The notes beneath the pieces are model-generated. The model did not search any database. It was not told where the DNA came from and was given only the letters and a program-made list of their open reading frames with translations. From Streptomyces sp. NBC_01717 (GTDB lineage Bacteria; Actinomycetota; Actinomycetes; Streptomycetales; Streptomycetaceae), in contig NZ_CP109178.1 of NCBI RefSeq assembly GCF_036248255.1, positions 2,728,001-2,792,000 on the forward strand: a stretch of 64,000 bases of DNA, given 5' to 3'. Of this stretch, positions 26,729 to 35,349 are shown piece after piece. Position 1 is the first letter of the stretch, and the number at the start of each line of letters is the position of its first letter. The translations under genes were made by a program, and so were the position numbers.

Positions 26729-28006
26729 GTGCATGACCTCGCTGTACCGGAGCCTCGCTTGCCCAGTCCCTACCGCGCGATATTCGCCGCCCCCGGCACC
26801 AAGGGGTTCTCGGCGGCCGGCTTCTTCGGCCGGATGCCGCTGTCCATGATGGGCATCGGCGTGGTGACCATGGTGTCCCAGATCACCGGCCGATACGGGC
26901 TCGCGGGAGCGCTCTCCGCGACGCTGGCCATGTCGGCCGCGGTCCTCGGCCCGCAGGTGTCCCGGCTCGTCGACCGGCACGGGCAGCGGCGCGTCCTGCG
27001 TCCGGTCACCCTGGTCGCGATAGCGGCGGTGGCCGGTCTGCTGATCTGCGCACAGCAGCGGCTGCCGGACTGGACACTCTTCGTCTTCGCGGCGGGCGCC
27101 GGCTGCGTCCCCAGCGTGGGTGCGATGACCCGGGCCCGCTGGGCGGAGATCTACCACGGTTCGCCGCAGCAGCTGCACACCGCGTACTCGTGGGAGTCGA
27201 TCGTCGACGAGGTGTGTTTCATCTTCGGGCCGATCGTCTCGATCGGCCTGTCCACCGCCTGGTTCCCCGAGGCGGGTCCGCTGCTGGCCGCCGGGTTCCT
27301 GCTCGTCGGCGTCTTCTGGCTGACCGCCCAGCGTGCCACGGAGCCGGTGCCGCACCCGCGCGAGCAGCACAGCAGCGGCTCGGCGCTGCGCTCCCGCGGT
27401 CTGCAGGTGCTCGTGGCCACCTTCGTGGCGACCGGCGCGATCTTCGGGGCGGTCGATGTGGTGACGGTGGCTTTCGCCGAGGAGCACGGCCACAAGGCCG
27501 CGGCGAGCCTGGTGCTGGCCGTGTACGCGCTGGGGTCCTGCCTGGCCGGAGCCGTCTTCGGGCTGCTCAGCCTCAAGGGAAAGCCGGCCACCAGGTGGTT
27601 GGTGGGTGTGTGCGCGATGGCCGTGAGTATGATCCCCCTCCAACTGGCCGGGAACCTGCCGTTCCTGGCCGTGGCGCTCTTTGTCGCGGGCCTCGCCATC
27701 GCACCGACGATGGTGACCACCATGGCCCTCGTCGAGCAGCACGTGCCACGCGCCAAGCTGACCGAGGGCATGACCTGGACCGGTACCGGGCTCGCCGTCG
27801 GTGTGGCGCTCGGCTCCTCGGCCGCAGGCTGGGTGGTCGACGCGTCCGGGGCTGCGGCGGGGTACGCGGTGCCCGTCGTGGCGGGAGCGCTCGCGGCCGC
27901 GGTGGCGTTCCTGGGGTATCGCCGGCTGGCCGAGCCGGTTCCTACGGGGAGGCGCGGGGAAGATGACCGACACCTACGCACGGACGACGACGAGCGCGTG
28001 GCGTAA
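26729..28006 (+). CDS. MFS transporter
   Basis: A 425-residue membrane protein with about twelve membrane helices. The loop after helix 2 has QVSRLVDRHGQRRVLRP, the major-facilitator motif A position. GAGCVPSVGAMTRARWAEIY and SIVDEVCFIFGPIVS belong to a family common in Streptomyces whose substrate is unknown. It starts with GTG and diverges from hemH. Its last 44 bases overlap the start of the lactone oxidase gene in another frame, so the two are coupled. Confidence 0.85.
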   Translation: MHDLAVPEPRLPSPYRAIFAAPGTKGFSAAGFFGRMPLSMMGIGVVTMVSQITGRYGLAGALSATLAMSAAVLGPQVSRLVDRHGQRRVLRPVTLVAIAAVAGLLICAQQRLPDWTLFVFAAGAGCVPSVGAMTRARWAEIYHGSPQQLHTAYSWESIVDEVCFIFGPIVSIGLSTAWFPEAGPLLAAGFLLVGVFWLTAQRATEPVPHPREQHSSGSALRSRGLQVLVATFVATGAIFGAVDVVTVAFAEEHGHKAAASLVLAVYALGSCLAGAVFGLLSLKGKPATRWLVGVCAMAVSMIPLQLAGNLPFLAVALFVAGLAIAPTMVTTMALVEQHVPRAKLTEGMTWTGTGLAVGVALGSSAAGWVVDASGAAAGYAVPVVAGALAAAVAFLGYRRLAEPVPTGRRGEDDRHLRTDDDERVA

Positions 28007-29285
28007 CTGGGCGGGAAATGTCACCGCCCGTCCGGCCCGGACCGCCGCCCCCGCATCCGTCGACGAGCTGGTGCAGGCACTGCGAAGGGCTTCCGAGGAC
28101 GGTCTGAAGGTGAAGCCGGTCGGTACCGGCCACTCGTTCACCGCCACCGCGGCCACCGACGGCCTCCTGATCCGCCCCGCTCTGCTCACCGGCATCCGGG
28201 AGATCGACCGCAAGGCGCTGACGGTGACCGTCGAGGCCGGCACCCCGCTGAAGCGGCTGAACACCGCGCTCGCCCGGGAGGGCCTGTCGCTCACCAACAT
28301 GGGCGACATCATGGAACAGACGGTCGCCGGGGCCACTTCGACCGGCACCCACGGGACCGGCCGCGACTCGGCGTCCATATCGGCCCAGATCCGCGCCCTG
28401 GAACTGGTCACGGCGGACGGCACGGTCCTGACCTGCTCCGAGAAGGAGAACGCCGACATCTTCGCCGTTGCCCGGATCGGGCTCGGCGCCCTGGGCGTCA
28501 TCACGGCGATCACATTCGCCGTGGAGCCGGTCTTCCTGCTGACGGCCCGTGAGGAGCCGATGGCCTTCGACCAGGTCACGTCCGACTTCGATCAGCTGGT
28601 CGCCGAGAACGAACATTTCGAGTTCTACTGGTTCCCGCACACCGGCAACTGCAACACCAAGCGCAACAACCGCAGCGCGGGCCCCGCCGCTCCGCCCGGC
28701 AAGGTCAGCGGCTGGATCGAGGACGAGCTCCTCTCCAACGGGATCTTCCAGGTGGCCTGTTCGCTCGGCCGGGCGGTCCCCGCAGCCATCCCGTCGATAG
28801 CCAAGCTCTCCAGCCGCGCCCTGTCGGCCCGTACGTACACCGACATCCCGTACAAGGTCTTCACCAGCCCGCGCCGGGTCCGCTTCGTGGAGATGGAGTA
28901 CGCCCTCCCGCGCGAGGCCGCTGTCGACGCGCTGCGCGAACTGAAGACGATGGTCGACCGTTCACCGCTGCGGATCAGCTTCCCGGTGGAGGTCCGCACG
29001 GCCCCCGCGGACGACATCGCGCTCTCCACGGCTTCGGGCCGGGAGAGCGCGTACATCGCCGTCCATCTCTACAAGGGCACGCCCTACCAGGCGTACTTCA
29101 CCGCGGTCGAGCGGATCATGACCGCCCATGGCGGCCGCCCGCACTGGGGCAAGGTCAACACCCGCGATGCCGAGTACCTGGCCGGGGTGTATCCGCGGTT
29201 CGGCGAGTTCACCGCCGTACGCGACCGGCTCGACCCGGACCGGCTGTTCGGCAACGACTATCTGCGCCGGGTCCTGGGCGACTGA
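27963..29285 (+). CDS. FAD-linked sugar-1,4-lactone oxidase (D-arabinono-lactone oxidase family)
   Basis: A 440-residue flavoprotein of the aldonolactone/alditol oxidase family. The N-terminal PCMH-type FAD domain (about 18-190) has KPVGTGHSFTATA, where H57 corresponds to the flavin-linked His of many family members, and GATSTGTHGTGRDSASI. The C-terminal ALO domain ends with HWGKVNTRDAEYL and DRLFGNDYLRRVLGD. Such enzymes oxidise a sugar lactone or polyol and pass electrons to O2 or another acceptor. The exact substrate is not evident. The ATG at 27963 lies inside the end of the MFS gene. Confidence 0.9.
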   Translation: MTDTYARTTTSAWRNWAGNVTARPARTAAPASVDELVQALRRASEDGLKVKPVGTGHSFTATAATDGLLIRPALLTGIREIDRKALTVTVEAGTPLKRLNTALAREGLSLTNMGDIMEQTVAGATSTGTHGTGRDSASISAQIRALELVTADGTVLTCSEKENADIFAVARIGLGALGVITAITFAVEPVFLLTAREEPMAFDQVTSDFDQLVAENEHFEFYWFPHTGNCNTKRNNRSAGPAAPPGKVSGWIEDELLSNGIFQVACSLGRAVPAAIPSIAKLSSRALSARTYTDIPYKVFTSPRRVRFVEMEYALPREAAVDALRELKTMVDRSPLRISFPVEVRTAPADDIALSTASGRESAYIAVHLYKGTPYQAYFTAVERIMTAHGGRPHWGKVNTRDAEYLAGVYPRFGEFTAVRDRLDPDRLFGNDYLRRVLGD

Positions 29286-29300
29286 CCACGACAGCAGCGG

Positions 29301-30251
29301 TCAGCGGCCACCGGTGTCCGTGCCGGTCGTGGCGGGGTCCTCCTGCCCCGGGGCGATGCCCGCGCCGGTGGAGTCCGGAGCGACGCTGCTGCCGTCGCTC
29401 GGCGTCGGGGTGGGCGTGGGGGCCGGGGCCGTCTCATCGCCACCCGGGCTCGACGGTGTGGGGGTGGGCGTCGGTTCGATCGTGGGACTGTCCCCCTGTC
29501 CCGTGTCCGGGCTCCGGCTCTGCCCTTCCTGTGAGTCCGTGCCGGGCGTCCCGCCGCTCTCCTGACCCGGCGTCCGCCCCTGACCCGGATCGCCGCTGAC
29601 CGAAGGCGCCGGGTCGTCGTGCCCCGGGCCCTGGGCCCCACCGCGCACGACAGAGCCGACGGTCGTTCCCTGACCACCGCTCAGATCGTTGCCGGAGATC
29701 AGCTCGTACGTGGTGATGCCGGCCATCGACACGGCGAAGACCGCCACCGCGCCGAGCACGGGACGCTTCCAGCCGCGGATCCGGGTGCCATGGGTGGTGG
29801 ACGCGGTGAACTCCTCGTCCGGGGCCGCCGGATACGACACGAGCAGCCGGGTCGCGTTGCCGGCGGGCGGCTCCAGCAGTTGCGTACGGTCCGGATCTGC
29901 CGTCACTGTACGGAGCACCGTCGTGGCGTCCACGGATGCGTCCGACAACCGTCGCCCGCTCCCCGATCCAGACGGCTCGCGCGCCCCACGGGTGTCCCGC
30001 GTCTCCCTCGTATATACCGTGACTTCACGGATCTGCTCGCCCGTACGACGGAAGAAGTGCTGGAAGACGGAGCCGCCGCAGGTGGCGACGACACTCATCA
30101 CTCCGGCTCCGAGAATCGTTCCGTACACGCCCAGTTGCGAGGCCGCCACGGCTGCCGCGATCGCTGCCACGGCACTCCCCGCCACCTGCGGCACGTTCAG
30201 ATCTATACGCCTTTCCTTGGGTTCTATGTCAGTTTCCGGCTTCTGCACCAT
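29301..30251 (-). CDS. Hypothetical membrane protein with Pro/Thr-rich tail
   Basis: A 316-residue protein. Two hydrophobic segments lie near the N-terminus (about 20-65, VAGSAVAAIAAAVAASQLG), then a polar linker, a single strong helix (about 165-185, RPVLGAVAVFAVSMAGITTY) and a 120-residue Gly/Pro/Thr/Asp-rich tail with PTPTPTPS repeats. The layout suggests an anchored protein with an extended surface or wall-spanning tail. I chose the ATG at 30251; the frame is open to 30350 but that stretch lacks coding character. Function unknown. Confidence 0.65.
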   Translation of the reverse strand: MVQKPETDIEPKERRIDLNVPQVAGSAVAAIAAAVAASQLGVYGTILGAGVMSVVATCGGSVFQHFFRRTGEQIREVTVYTRETRDTRGAREPSGSGSGRRLSDASVDATTVLRTVTADPDRTQLLEPPAGNATRLLVSYPAAPDEEFTASTTHGTRIRGWKRPVLGAVAVFAVSMAGITTYELISGNDLSGGQGTTVGSVVRGGAQGPGHDDPAPSVSGDPGQGRTPGQESGGTPGTDSQEGQSRSPDTGQGDSPTIEPTPTPTPSSPGGDETAPAPTPTPTPSDGSSVAPDSTGAGIAPGQEDPATTGTDTGGR

Positions 30252-30747
30252 TCCCAGCCCTTGATTGACATCTCTCCCACCATGCAACAGGAAGGGACAA
30301 TTGGGCGAAGTAAATGGTTCCACTTCAGGCGATTCTGTGAAGCAGGACACGCATCAGGGGCATATCGCGGCCAAGTGGGTATCCGAACTCCCGTGCCTGA
30401 CGAGAACTTCGGCGGCGCGCCGGTCCACCCACATGGCCCGAATGGAGTACTGTGGCGAGCCCTGGGGCCGGACTCCCACGTGGTGTCCGGGATCTTCGGG
30501 AGGGGGCCGAAGGAGGCACTCGATCCGGCGGCGCCACGGCATCGCACGGGGGCCAGCTACGCAGGGTGACAGATAGTCACTCAGCGTCGCACATCAGGTC
30601 ACCGTGTCATACCGGCGATCAAGGGCTCACGCCCGACACGCCGGGCAACACGGCAATGTTGTGGCAGGCTGCACCCGGGCAGGCCACACTCGACTAGCGG
30701 AAGCAGCGACGCACGTGACGTCGGCAGGCACCACCCGGGAGGTCCCC
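30252..30747. other. Divergent intergenic region before sepH, no gene seen
   Basis: About 500 bases separating the Pro/Thr-rich membrane protein gene from sepH. Short frames exist on both strands but none has coding character or a ribosome site. It contains CACGTGACGTC at about 30713-30723, a partly palindromic element near the sepH start. No tRNA or riboswitch pattern was recognised. Confidence 0.45.
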
Positions 30748-31812
30748 ATGCCCGAACTGCGTGTCGTGGCCGTCTCCAACGACGGCACACGACTGGTGCT
30801 CAAGGCTGCGGACAGCACGGAGTACACGCTTCCGATCGACGAGCGGCTGCGCGCCGCCGTGCGCAACGACCGCGCGCGCCTCGGCCAGATCGAGATCGAG
30901 GTGGAGAGCCACCTCCGCCCCCGCGACATCCAGGCCCGTATACGAGCCGGTGCCTCCGCGGAGGAGGTCGCTCAGCTCGCCGGAATTCCGGTCGACCGTG
31001 TCCGCCGCTTCGAGGGCCCCGTGCTCGCCGAGCGTGCCTTCATGGCCGAGCGGGCCCGGAAGACTCCCGTGCGCCGTCCCGGCGAGAACACCGGCCCCCA
31101 GCTCGGCGAGGCGGTGCAGGAACGACTCCTGCTGCGCGGCGCCGACAAGGAAACCGTCCAGTGGGACTCGTGGCGCCGCGACGACGGCACCTGGGAAGTC
31201 CTGCTCGTGTACCGGGTCGCGGGCGAGCCGCACTCGGCGAGCTGGACGTACGACCCGCCGCGCCGGCTGGTGCAGGCCGTGGACGACGAGGCGCGTTCGC
31301 TGATCGGCGAGACCGACGATGTCGCCGCGCCGGAGCCGAGCTTCCCGTTCGTGCCGCGGATCGCGCGGCTGCCGCGTGACCGGCCGCTGGACCGTGCCCT
31401 CGACCGCCAGATGGAACGGCCCGCTCCGCCACCCCCGCCCGAGCCGGACGAGCACATCGTCACCGCCTCGGCCAGCGAACGCGACTCGCTGACCAGCCTG
31501 CTGGAGGCGGTGCCGAGCTTCCGTGGCGACATGGTGGTACCGGAGCGGCCCGCGCCGCCCGAGCCGCCGACGACCACTCCTGCCGCGCAGGAGCCGGAGG
31601 CCGACGAGCCGCCGGCTGCGGCGGCTTCCGCAGGAGCCGGTTCCGCCTATGCGGATGTGCTGATGCCGCGAGCGGTGGCCGGCCACCGCGACCGGCTGAC
31701 CGGCACGACGGACCGCCAGGCCGAGGCGGACGGCGTCCGTCCGGGCCGCCGGGCCGCGGTGCCGAGCTGGGACGAGATCGTCTTCGGCACCCGCCGCAAG
31801 AAGCAGGACTGA
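30748..31812 (+). CDS. sepH: Septation protein SepH
   Basis: A 354-residue cytoplasmic protein that in Streptomyces and Mycobacterium binds FtsZ and promotes its assembly during division. The N-terminal DUF3071 domain (about 1-200) starts MPELRVVAVSNDGTRLVLK. It contains a helix-turn-helix-like segment (about 58-92, IQARIRAGASAEEVAQLAGI then PVDRVRRFEGPV), known in SepH to be needed for FtsZ binding. A long Pro/Glu-rich disordered linker (about 225-330) leads to a conserved C-terminal tail ending SWDEIVFGTRRKKQD. The ATG follows GGGAGG. A 16-bp hairpin downstream ends the transcript. Confidence 0.93.
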   Translation: MPELRVVAVSNDGTRLVLKAADSTEYTLPIDERLRAAVRNDRARLGQIEIEVESHLRPRDIQARIRAGASAEEVAQLAGIPVDRVRRFEGPVLAERAFMAERARKTPVRRPGENTGPQLGEAVQERLLLRGADKETVQWDSWRRDDGTWEVLLVYRVAGEPHSASWTYDPPRRLVQAVDDEARSLIGETDDVAAPEPSFPFVPRIARLPRDRPLDRALDRQMERPAPPPPPEPDEHIVTASASERDSLTSLLEAVPSFRGDMVVPERPAPPEPPTTTPAAQEPEADEPPAAAASAGAGSAYADVLMPRAVAGHRDRLTGTTDRQAEADGVRPGRRAAVPSWDEIVFGTRRKKQD

Positions 31813-31831
31813 CCGGGGTGACCGTGGCATG

Positions 31832-31867
31832 ACGAGGGCCCGTACGCCGCTGCGTACGGGCCCTCGT
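31832..31867. terminator. Bidirectional terminator between sepH and sulfurtransferase
   Basis: A perfect 16-bp stem (ACGAGGGCCCGTACGC and complement) with a CGCT loop, 20 bases past the sepH stop and facing the convergent gene. Confidence 0.85.
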
Positions 31868-31930
31868 GCTCTCTGCCCGTCCGACCGGAACCCATTTCCG
31901 CAGTTCCGCTTACTGGCGGGACCGACGCCG

Positions 31931-32758
31931 CTACTGCGGATCGGGGCCCTTGGCGACCGGCCGGGACTCGTCGGCGGACCACTCGGACCAGGAGCCCGCA
32001 TACAGCGCAGCGGGAATCCCGGCGACGGCCAGAGCCAGCACCTCGTGCGCGCCGGAGACACCGGACCCGCAGTAGACGCCGACCTCCGGCGCACCCTCCG
32101 TACCGAGCTCCTTGAATCGGGCCGCCAGCACCTCTGCGGGCAGGAACCGGCCGTCGGCGCCGGCGTTCTCGGAGGTCGGGGCCGAGACCGCGCCCGGGAT
32201 ATGACCACCGACCCGGTCGATCGGCTCCACATCGCCTCGGTAGCGCTCCGCGGCCCGGGCGTCGAGCAGCAGGCCGGAGCGGGCCGTTGCCGCGGCGCCG
32301 TCGGCGTCCAGCAGGGGCAGTGCGCCCGGCGCGGGCCTGAAGTCGCCCTCGGCAGGGGTGGGCGTCTCGGTGGAGAGCTCGCCCTCCCATGCGGCGAGAC
32401 CGCCGTCCAGTACGCGGACGTCCGGGTGCCCAGTCCAGCTCAGCAGCCACCAGGCGCGTGCGGCGGCCCAGCCCTGGCCGCCGTCGTAGACCACCACGGG
32501 AGTGTCCCGGCTGACGCCTGCGCGGCGCATCGCTGCGCCGAATTCCTCCGGGTCCGGCAGCGGATGACGGCCGCCGCTGCCTGCAGGTCCGGCAAGTTCC
32601 GCGTCCAGATCGACAAAGACCGCGCCCGGGATGTGCCCGGCCTCGTAGTCGGGGAGGCCGTGCGGGCCGCCGAGTTGCCAACGTACGTCCAGGAGCACCG
32701 GCGGACGCGGCCCCGCCGATTCGCTCACGCATTCGGGTACGGAGATGATGGGCTTCAT
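31931..32758 (-). CDS. Thiosulfate/3-mercaptopyruvate sulfurtransferase (two rhodanese domains)
   Basis: A 275-residue enzyme with two rhodanese folds. The first (about 5-130) is inactive, with Asp (VVVYDGGQG) at the Cys position. The second (about 155-270) has the catalytic loop YCGSGVSG with C230. It transfers sulfur from thiosulfate or mercaptopyruvate to cyanide or thiols. Loop composition alone does not settle thiosulfate versus mercaptopyruvate. The chosen ATG (MKPIISVPE) has GAGG at a good distance; an ATG three codons upstream (MAP) is possible. Confidence 0.88.
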   Translation of the reverse strand: MKPIISVPECVSESAGPRPPVLLDVRWQLGGPHGLPDYEAGHIPGAVFVDLDAELAGPAGSGGRHPLPDPEEFGAAMRRAGVSRDTPVVVYDGGQGWAAARAWWLLSWTGHPDVRVLDGGLAAWEGELSTETPTPAEGDFRPAPGALPLLDADGAAATARSGLLLDARAAERYRGDVEPIDRVGGHIPGAVSAPTSENAGADGRFLPAEVLAARFKELGTEGAPEVGVYCGSGVSGAHEVLALAVAGIPAALYAGSWSEWSADESRPVAKGPDPQ

Positions 32759-32991
32759 GGGTGCCATCCTCGCGCAGGAGGCGTCAGACCCGTAACAGCA
32801 CCGAAGCGGGCACATCGCAATAAACCGGGCTTCCTCTGTCGACATACCGGAAAATGCGGCGCGGCCGGGACGCATCGTGCGCCGGGTGATGCAAGCATCT
32901 GCACGGGGCGCACACCTCTCGCACCGCCGGTCGGCGCGTCGGCCCCGTTCCCCCCGTACGGCCACCACGATGGTCCGAGAAGAGAGTGACG

Positions 32992-33768
32992 ATGACCGAG
33001 GCTGCCGCCCGGCGCACACCCGGAACACCTTGCTGGGTGAGCTTGATCGTGCACAGTCTGTGTACGACGCAGGAGTTCTACGCCGACCTGTTCGGCTGGG
33101 AGTTCGTGCCCGGCCCGGACCAGCTGGGCCCCTACGTCCGCGCGCTGATCGACGGGAAAGAGGTCGCGGGCATCGGACAGCTGCCGCCCGACCGGCACCT
33201 GCCGGTCGCCTGGACGACATACCTGGCCACCGACGACGCAGACGTGACGGCGGAGGCGATCCGCTCCTGCGGGGGGACGGTCGGCGTCGGTCCGCTCGAC
33301 GCGGCCGACGCGGGCCGGATGGCCATCGTCTCCGACCCGAGCGGGGCCGTTTTCGGGATCTGGCAGGCCGCGGCGCACGTCGGTACGGCGCTCGCGGGGG
33401 CTCCCGGAACCCCGGTCTGGAACGAGCTGGTGACCAGCGAGACCTCGACGGTCGCCAAGTTCTACCAGGCGGTCTTCGGATTCGAGCCGGAAGCGGTCGT
33501 CTCGGCCGACTTCGACTACCAGACGCTGCATCTGGGCGGCCGCCCGGTGGCCTCGCTGCACGGCGTCGGCCGCGCGCTGCCGCGCGACCGGGGCCCGCAC
33601 TGGATGACGTACTTCGAGGTCGCCGACACCGACGAGGCCGCCGCGCGGGTGGTGGACCTCGGCGGGCATGTGCTGCAGCCACCGCGGGAGGGATCGAGCG
33701 GCCGTGTGGCGACGGTCTCGGACCCGGAGGGCGCGGTCTTCACGATCGTACGATCGGCGGATCGCTGA
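32992..33768 (+). CDS. VOC (glyoxalase/bleomycin-resistance fold) protein, two domains
   Basis: A 258-residue protein made of two vicinal-oxygen-chelate repeats. The first (about 14-125) has CWVSLIVHSLCTTQEFYADL, then AIVSDPSGAVFGIWQ. The second (about 140-255) has PVWNELVTSETSTVAKFY, then VATVSDPEGAVFTIVR. Streptomyces has many two-domain proteins of this kind annotated as hydroxylases or glyoxalases. The reaction is not known. The start ATG is at 32992, with a GTG two codons upstream as an alternative; GAAGAGAG precedes both. Confidence 0.82.
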   Translation: MTEAAARRTPGTPCWVSLIVHSLCTTQEFYADLFGWEFVPGPDQLGPYVRALIDGKEVAGIGQLPPDRHLPVAWTTYLATDDADVTAEAIRSCGGTVGVGPLDAADAGRMAIVSDPSGAVFGIWQAAAHVGTALAGAPGTPVWNELVTSETSTVAKFYQAVFGFEPEAVVSADFDYQTLHLGGRPVASLHGVGRALPRDRGPHWMTYFEVADTDEAAARVVDLGGHVLQPPREGSSGRVATVSDPEGAVFTIVRSADR

Positions 33769-33821
33769 TCCCGCACTGCCGATGGCCGCGCAGCCCGGGC
33801 CTCTTCGGTTCGTGCGGACTC

Positions 33822-34241
33822 CTACCGGTCCCCAGCGGCGAGCACCGATTCGATGTGCCGCAGGAGGCCCGGCCACCCCTCGCCCATGCCGTGGAACGCC
33901 GTTTTGCCCAGAGGCGAGTCGACATCGAACCCGGCGTGTTCCAGGAACAGCCGGGTGCCCGTCCCCTCGGCCTGAAGCCGCCAGGTGATCGTGGTGTCCA
34001 GAGAATCGGGGGCAAAGCTGTAGCGCAGGAGGCGCTCGGGCTCGACGGCGAGCACCTCGCACGCCTGCTGCCCCCAGGGGCCCATGTCCAGGGTGAAGCG
34101 GTGTCCCACCACCGGCCGCACATCACCGGCGGCCCACCACCGCGCGTGCAGTTCGGGGTCGGTCAGCACCCGCCAGACCGCCGCCGGCGGATGGGCGATG
34201 AACTGGTCGCAATGAATGACGGACGGCTCTGCTCCGGTCAC
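33822..34241 (-). CDS. SRPBCC (START/AHSA1-type) protein
   Basis: A 139-residue helix-grip protein: FIAHPPAAVWRVLTDPELHA opens the fold, and WRLQAEGTGTRLFLEHAGF and GMGEGWPGLLRHIE close it. It belongs to the AHSA1/polyketide-cyclase-like group that binds hydrophobic ligands. It is the second gene of an operon with an ArsR regulator; the GTG start overlaps the arsR-type stop by 4 bases (GTGA). This pairing is very common in actinobacteria and suggests that the regulator and the ligand-binding protein answer the same, unknown, signal. Confidence 0.88.
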   Translation of the reverse strand: MTGAEPSVIHCDQFIAHPPAAVWRVLTDPELHARWWAAGDVRPVVGHRFTLDMGPWGQQACEVLAVEPERLLRYSFAPDSLDTTITWRLQAEGTGTRLFLEHAGFDVDSPLGKTAFHGMGEGWPGLLRHIESVLAAGDR

Positions 34242-34552
34242 GGGTTCTCCTCGTCGATCAGGTCGCTCAGCGCGCCCATCCGGGCCCGCCAGTAGCGTTC
34301 GAAGGGATGCAGCCACTCGACCGCCTCGGCCAGTGGGGCTGCTTCCAGGTGGTAGTAGCGGTACCGCCCCCGCGGTTCCTCACGCACCAGCCCCGCACCT
34401 CTGAGCACCGCCAGGTGCTCAGAGACCGCGGGCCTGCTCAGCTCGAACGCGCCGGCAAGATCTCCCGCCGCGCGTGGGCCGTCGCGGAGAGCTTCCAGGA
34501 GCGTGCGCCGCACCGGGTTGGCCAGAGCGCTGAACACATCTGCTGCCGCCAT
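34238..34552 (-). CDS. ArsR-family transcriptional regulator
   Basis: A 104-residue winged-helix repressor. VFSALANPVRRTLLEALRDG and the recognition helix in FELSRPAVSEHLAVLRGAGL, followed by the wing EEPRGRYRYYHLEAAPL, are typical. There are no metal-binding Cys, so it belongs to the group that works with SRPBCC proteins rather than the arsenic sensors. The ATG at 34552 is preferred (GGTGGG just upstream); an ATG three codons earlier is the alternative. A dyad immediately upstream is a candidate operator. Confidence 0.88.
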   Translation of the reverse strand: MAAADVFSALANPVRRTLLEALRDGPRAAGDLAGAFELSRPAVSEHLAVLRGAGLVREEPRGRYRYYHLEAAPLAEAVEWLHPFERYWRARMGALSDLIDEENP

Positions 34553-34566
34553 GCCCACCATGATGC

Positions 34567-34582
34567 GTCGGAAAACTCCGAC
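34567..34582. promoter_or_regulatory. Candidate ArsR operator
   Basis: GTCGGA-AAAC-TCCGAC is a perfect 6-bp dyad with a 4-base centre, starting 15 bases upstream of the preferred ArsR start. Position and symmetry suit autoregulation, which is the rule in this family. Inference only. Confidence 0.45.
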
Positions 34583-34644
34583 ACGTCAAGCGCGCGGTGA
34601 CGAGACAGGCAGCGGGTGGCGGCCCTGCGGTCCGCAGCGGCGGC

Positions 34645-35295
34645 TCAGCCGGGCGTGACCGGGAGAACGTCCGGCGACAGTGCGCCCGCGCGGGCCGTCG
34701 CGCTGGTCATCCTGCGCTGGTGGTGGCGCCTGCACAGCACCTCGTAACCCACCTCGCCGGCCAGCTGGTTGACATCCCCCACCACGACCTGGGCGCCTTC
34801 GACGACCATCTCGCCGCCCACCGTGCGGGCGTTGTGCGTGGCCCGTGCACCGCACCAGCAGAGTGCTTCGACCTGGAGGGTCTCGACCCGGTCGGCCAGC
34901 TCGATGAGGCGCTGGGACCCGGGGAACAACTTGGTCCGGAAGTCGGTGGTGATCCCGAACGCGAAGACGTCCAGACCGAGGTCGTCGACGACCCGCGCGA
35001 GCTGGTCGATCTGTACGGGGGCGAGGAACTGGGCCTCGTCCACGATCACGTAGTCCGCCCTGCCGCCGCGGGTGATGTGGTCGACGAGGTGTGCGTACAC
35101 ATCCATGTCCTCATCGGCCTCGACGGCCTCCGTGACCAGCCCCAGCCGCGACGAGAGCTTGCCCTCCCCCGCCCGGTCGTCACGGGTGAAGATCACACCT
35201 TGCAGACCACGGGCCGACCGGTTGTGGCCGATCTGCAGCGCCAGCGTGCTCTTTCCGCAGTCCATCGTTCCGGAGAAGAACACAAGCTCGGGCAT
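34645..35295 (-). CDS. tdk: Thymidine kinase (type II)
   Basis: A 216-residue TK1-like enzyme that phosphorylates thymidine with ATP in the salvage pathway. The P-loop is GTMDCGKS (9-16). VIVDEAQF holds the catalytic E87. The lasso loop contains the zinc ligands C146, C148 (LCWCGARATHNAR), C188 and probably H191 (LCRRHH). It is the last gene of a same-strand run behind DUF5998 and the phosphodiesterase. Confidence 0.95.
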   Translation of the reverse strand: MPELVFFSGTMDCGKSTLALQIGHNRSARGLQGVIFTRDDRAGEGKLSSRLGLVTEAVEADEDMDVYAHLVDHITRGGRADYVIVDEAQFLAPVQIDQLARVVDDLGLDVFAFGITTDFRTKLFPGSQRLIELADRVETLQVEALCWCGARATHNARTVGGEMVVEGAQVVVGDVNQLAGEVGYEVLCRRHHQRRMTSATARAGALSPDVLPVTPG

Positions 35296-35349
35296 GAGGG
35301 GTTGAGCACCTTTCGATTCGAACGGGGGTGGGCGAGCAGCAGGAGCAGG

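Noticed and set aside
30252..30747. Possible tRNA or small RNA in the long spacer before sepH
   Set aside because: No cloverleaf, no T-loop consensus and no clear hairpin followed by a terminator could be found by eye.
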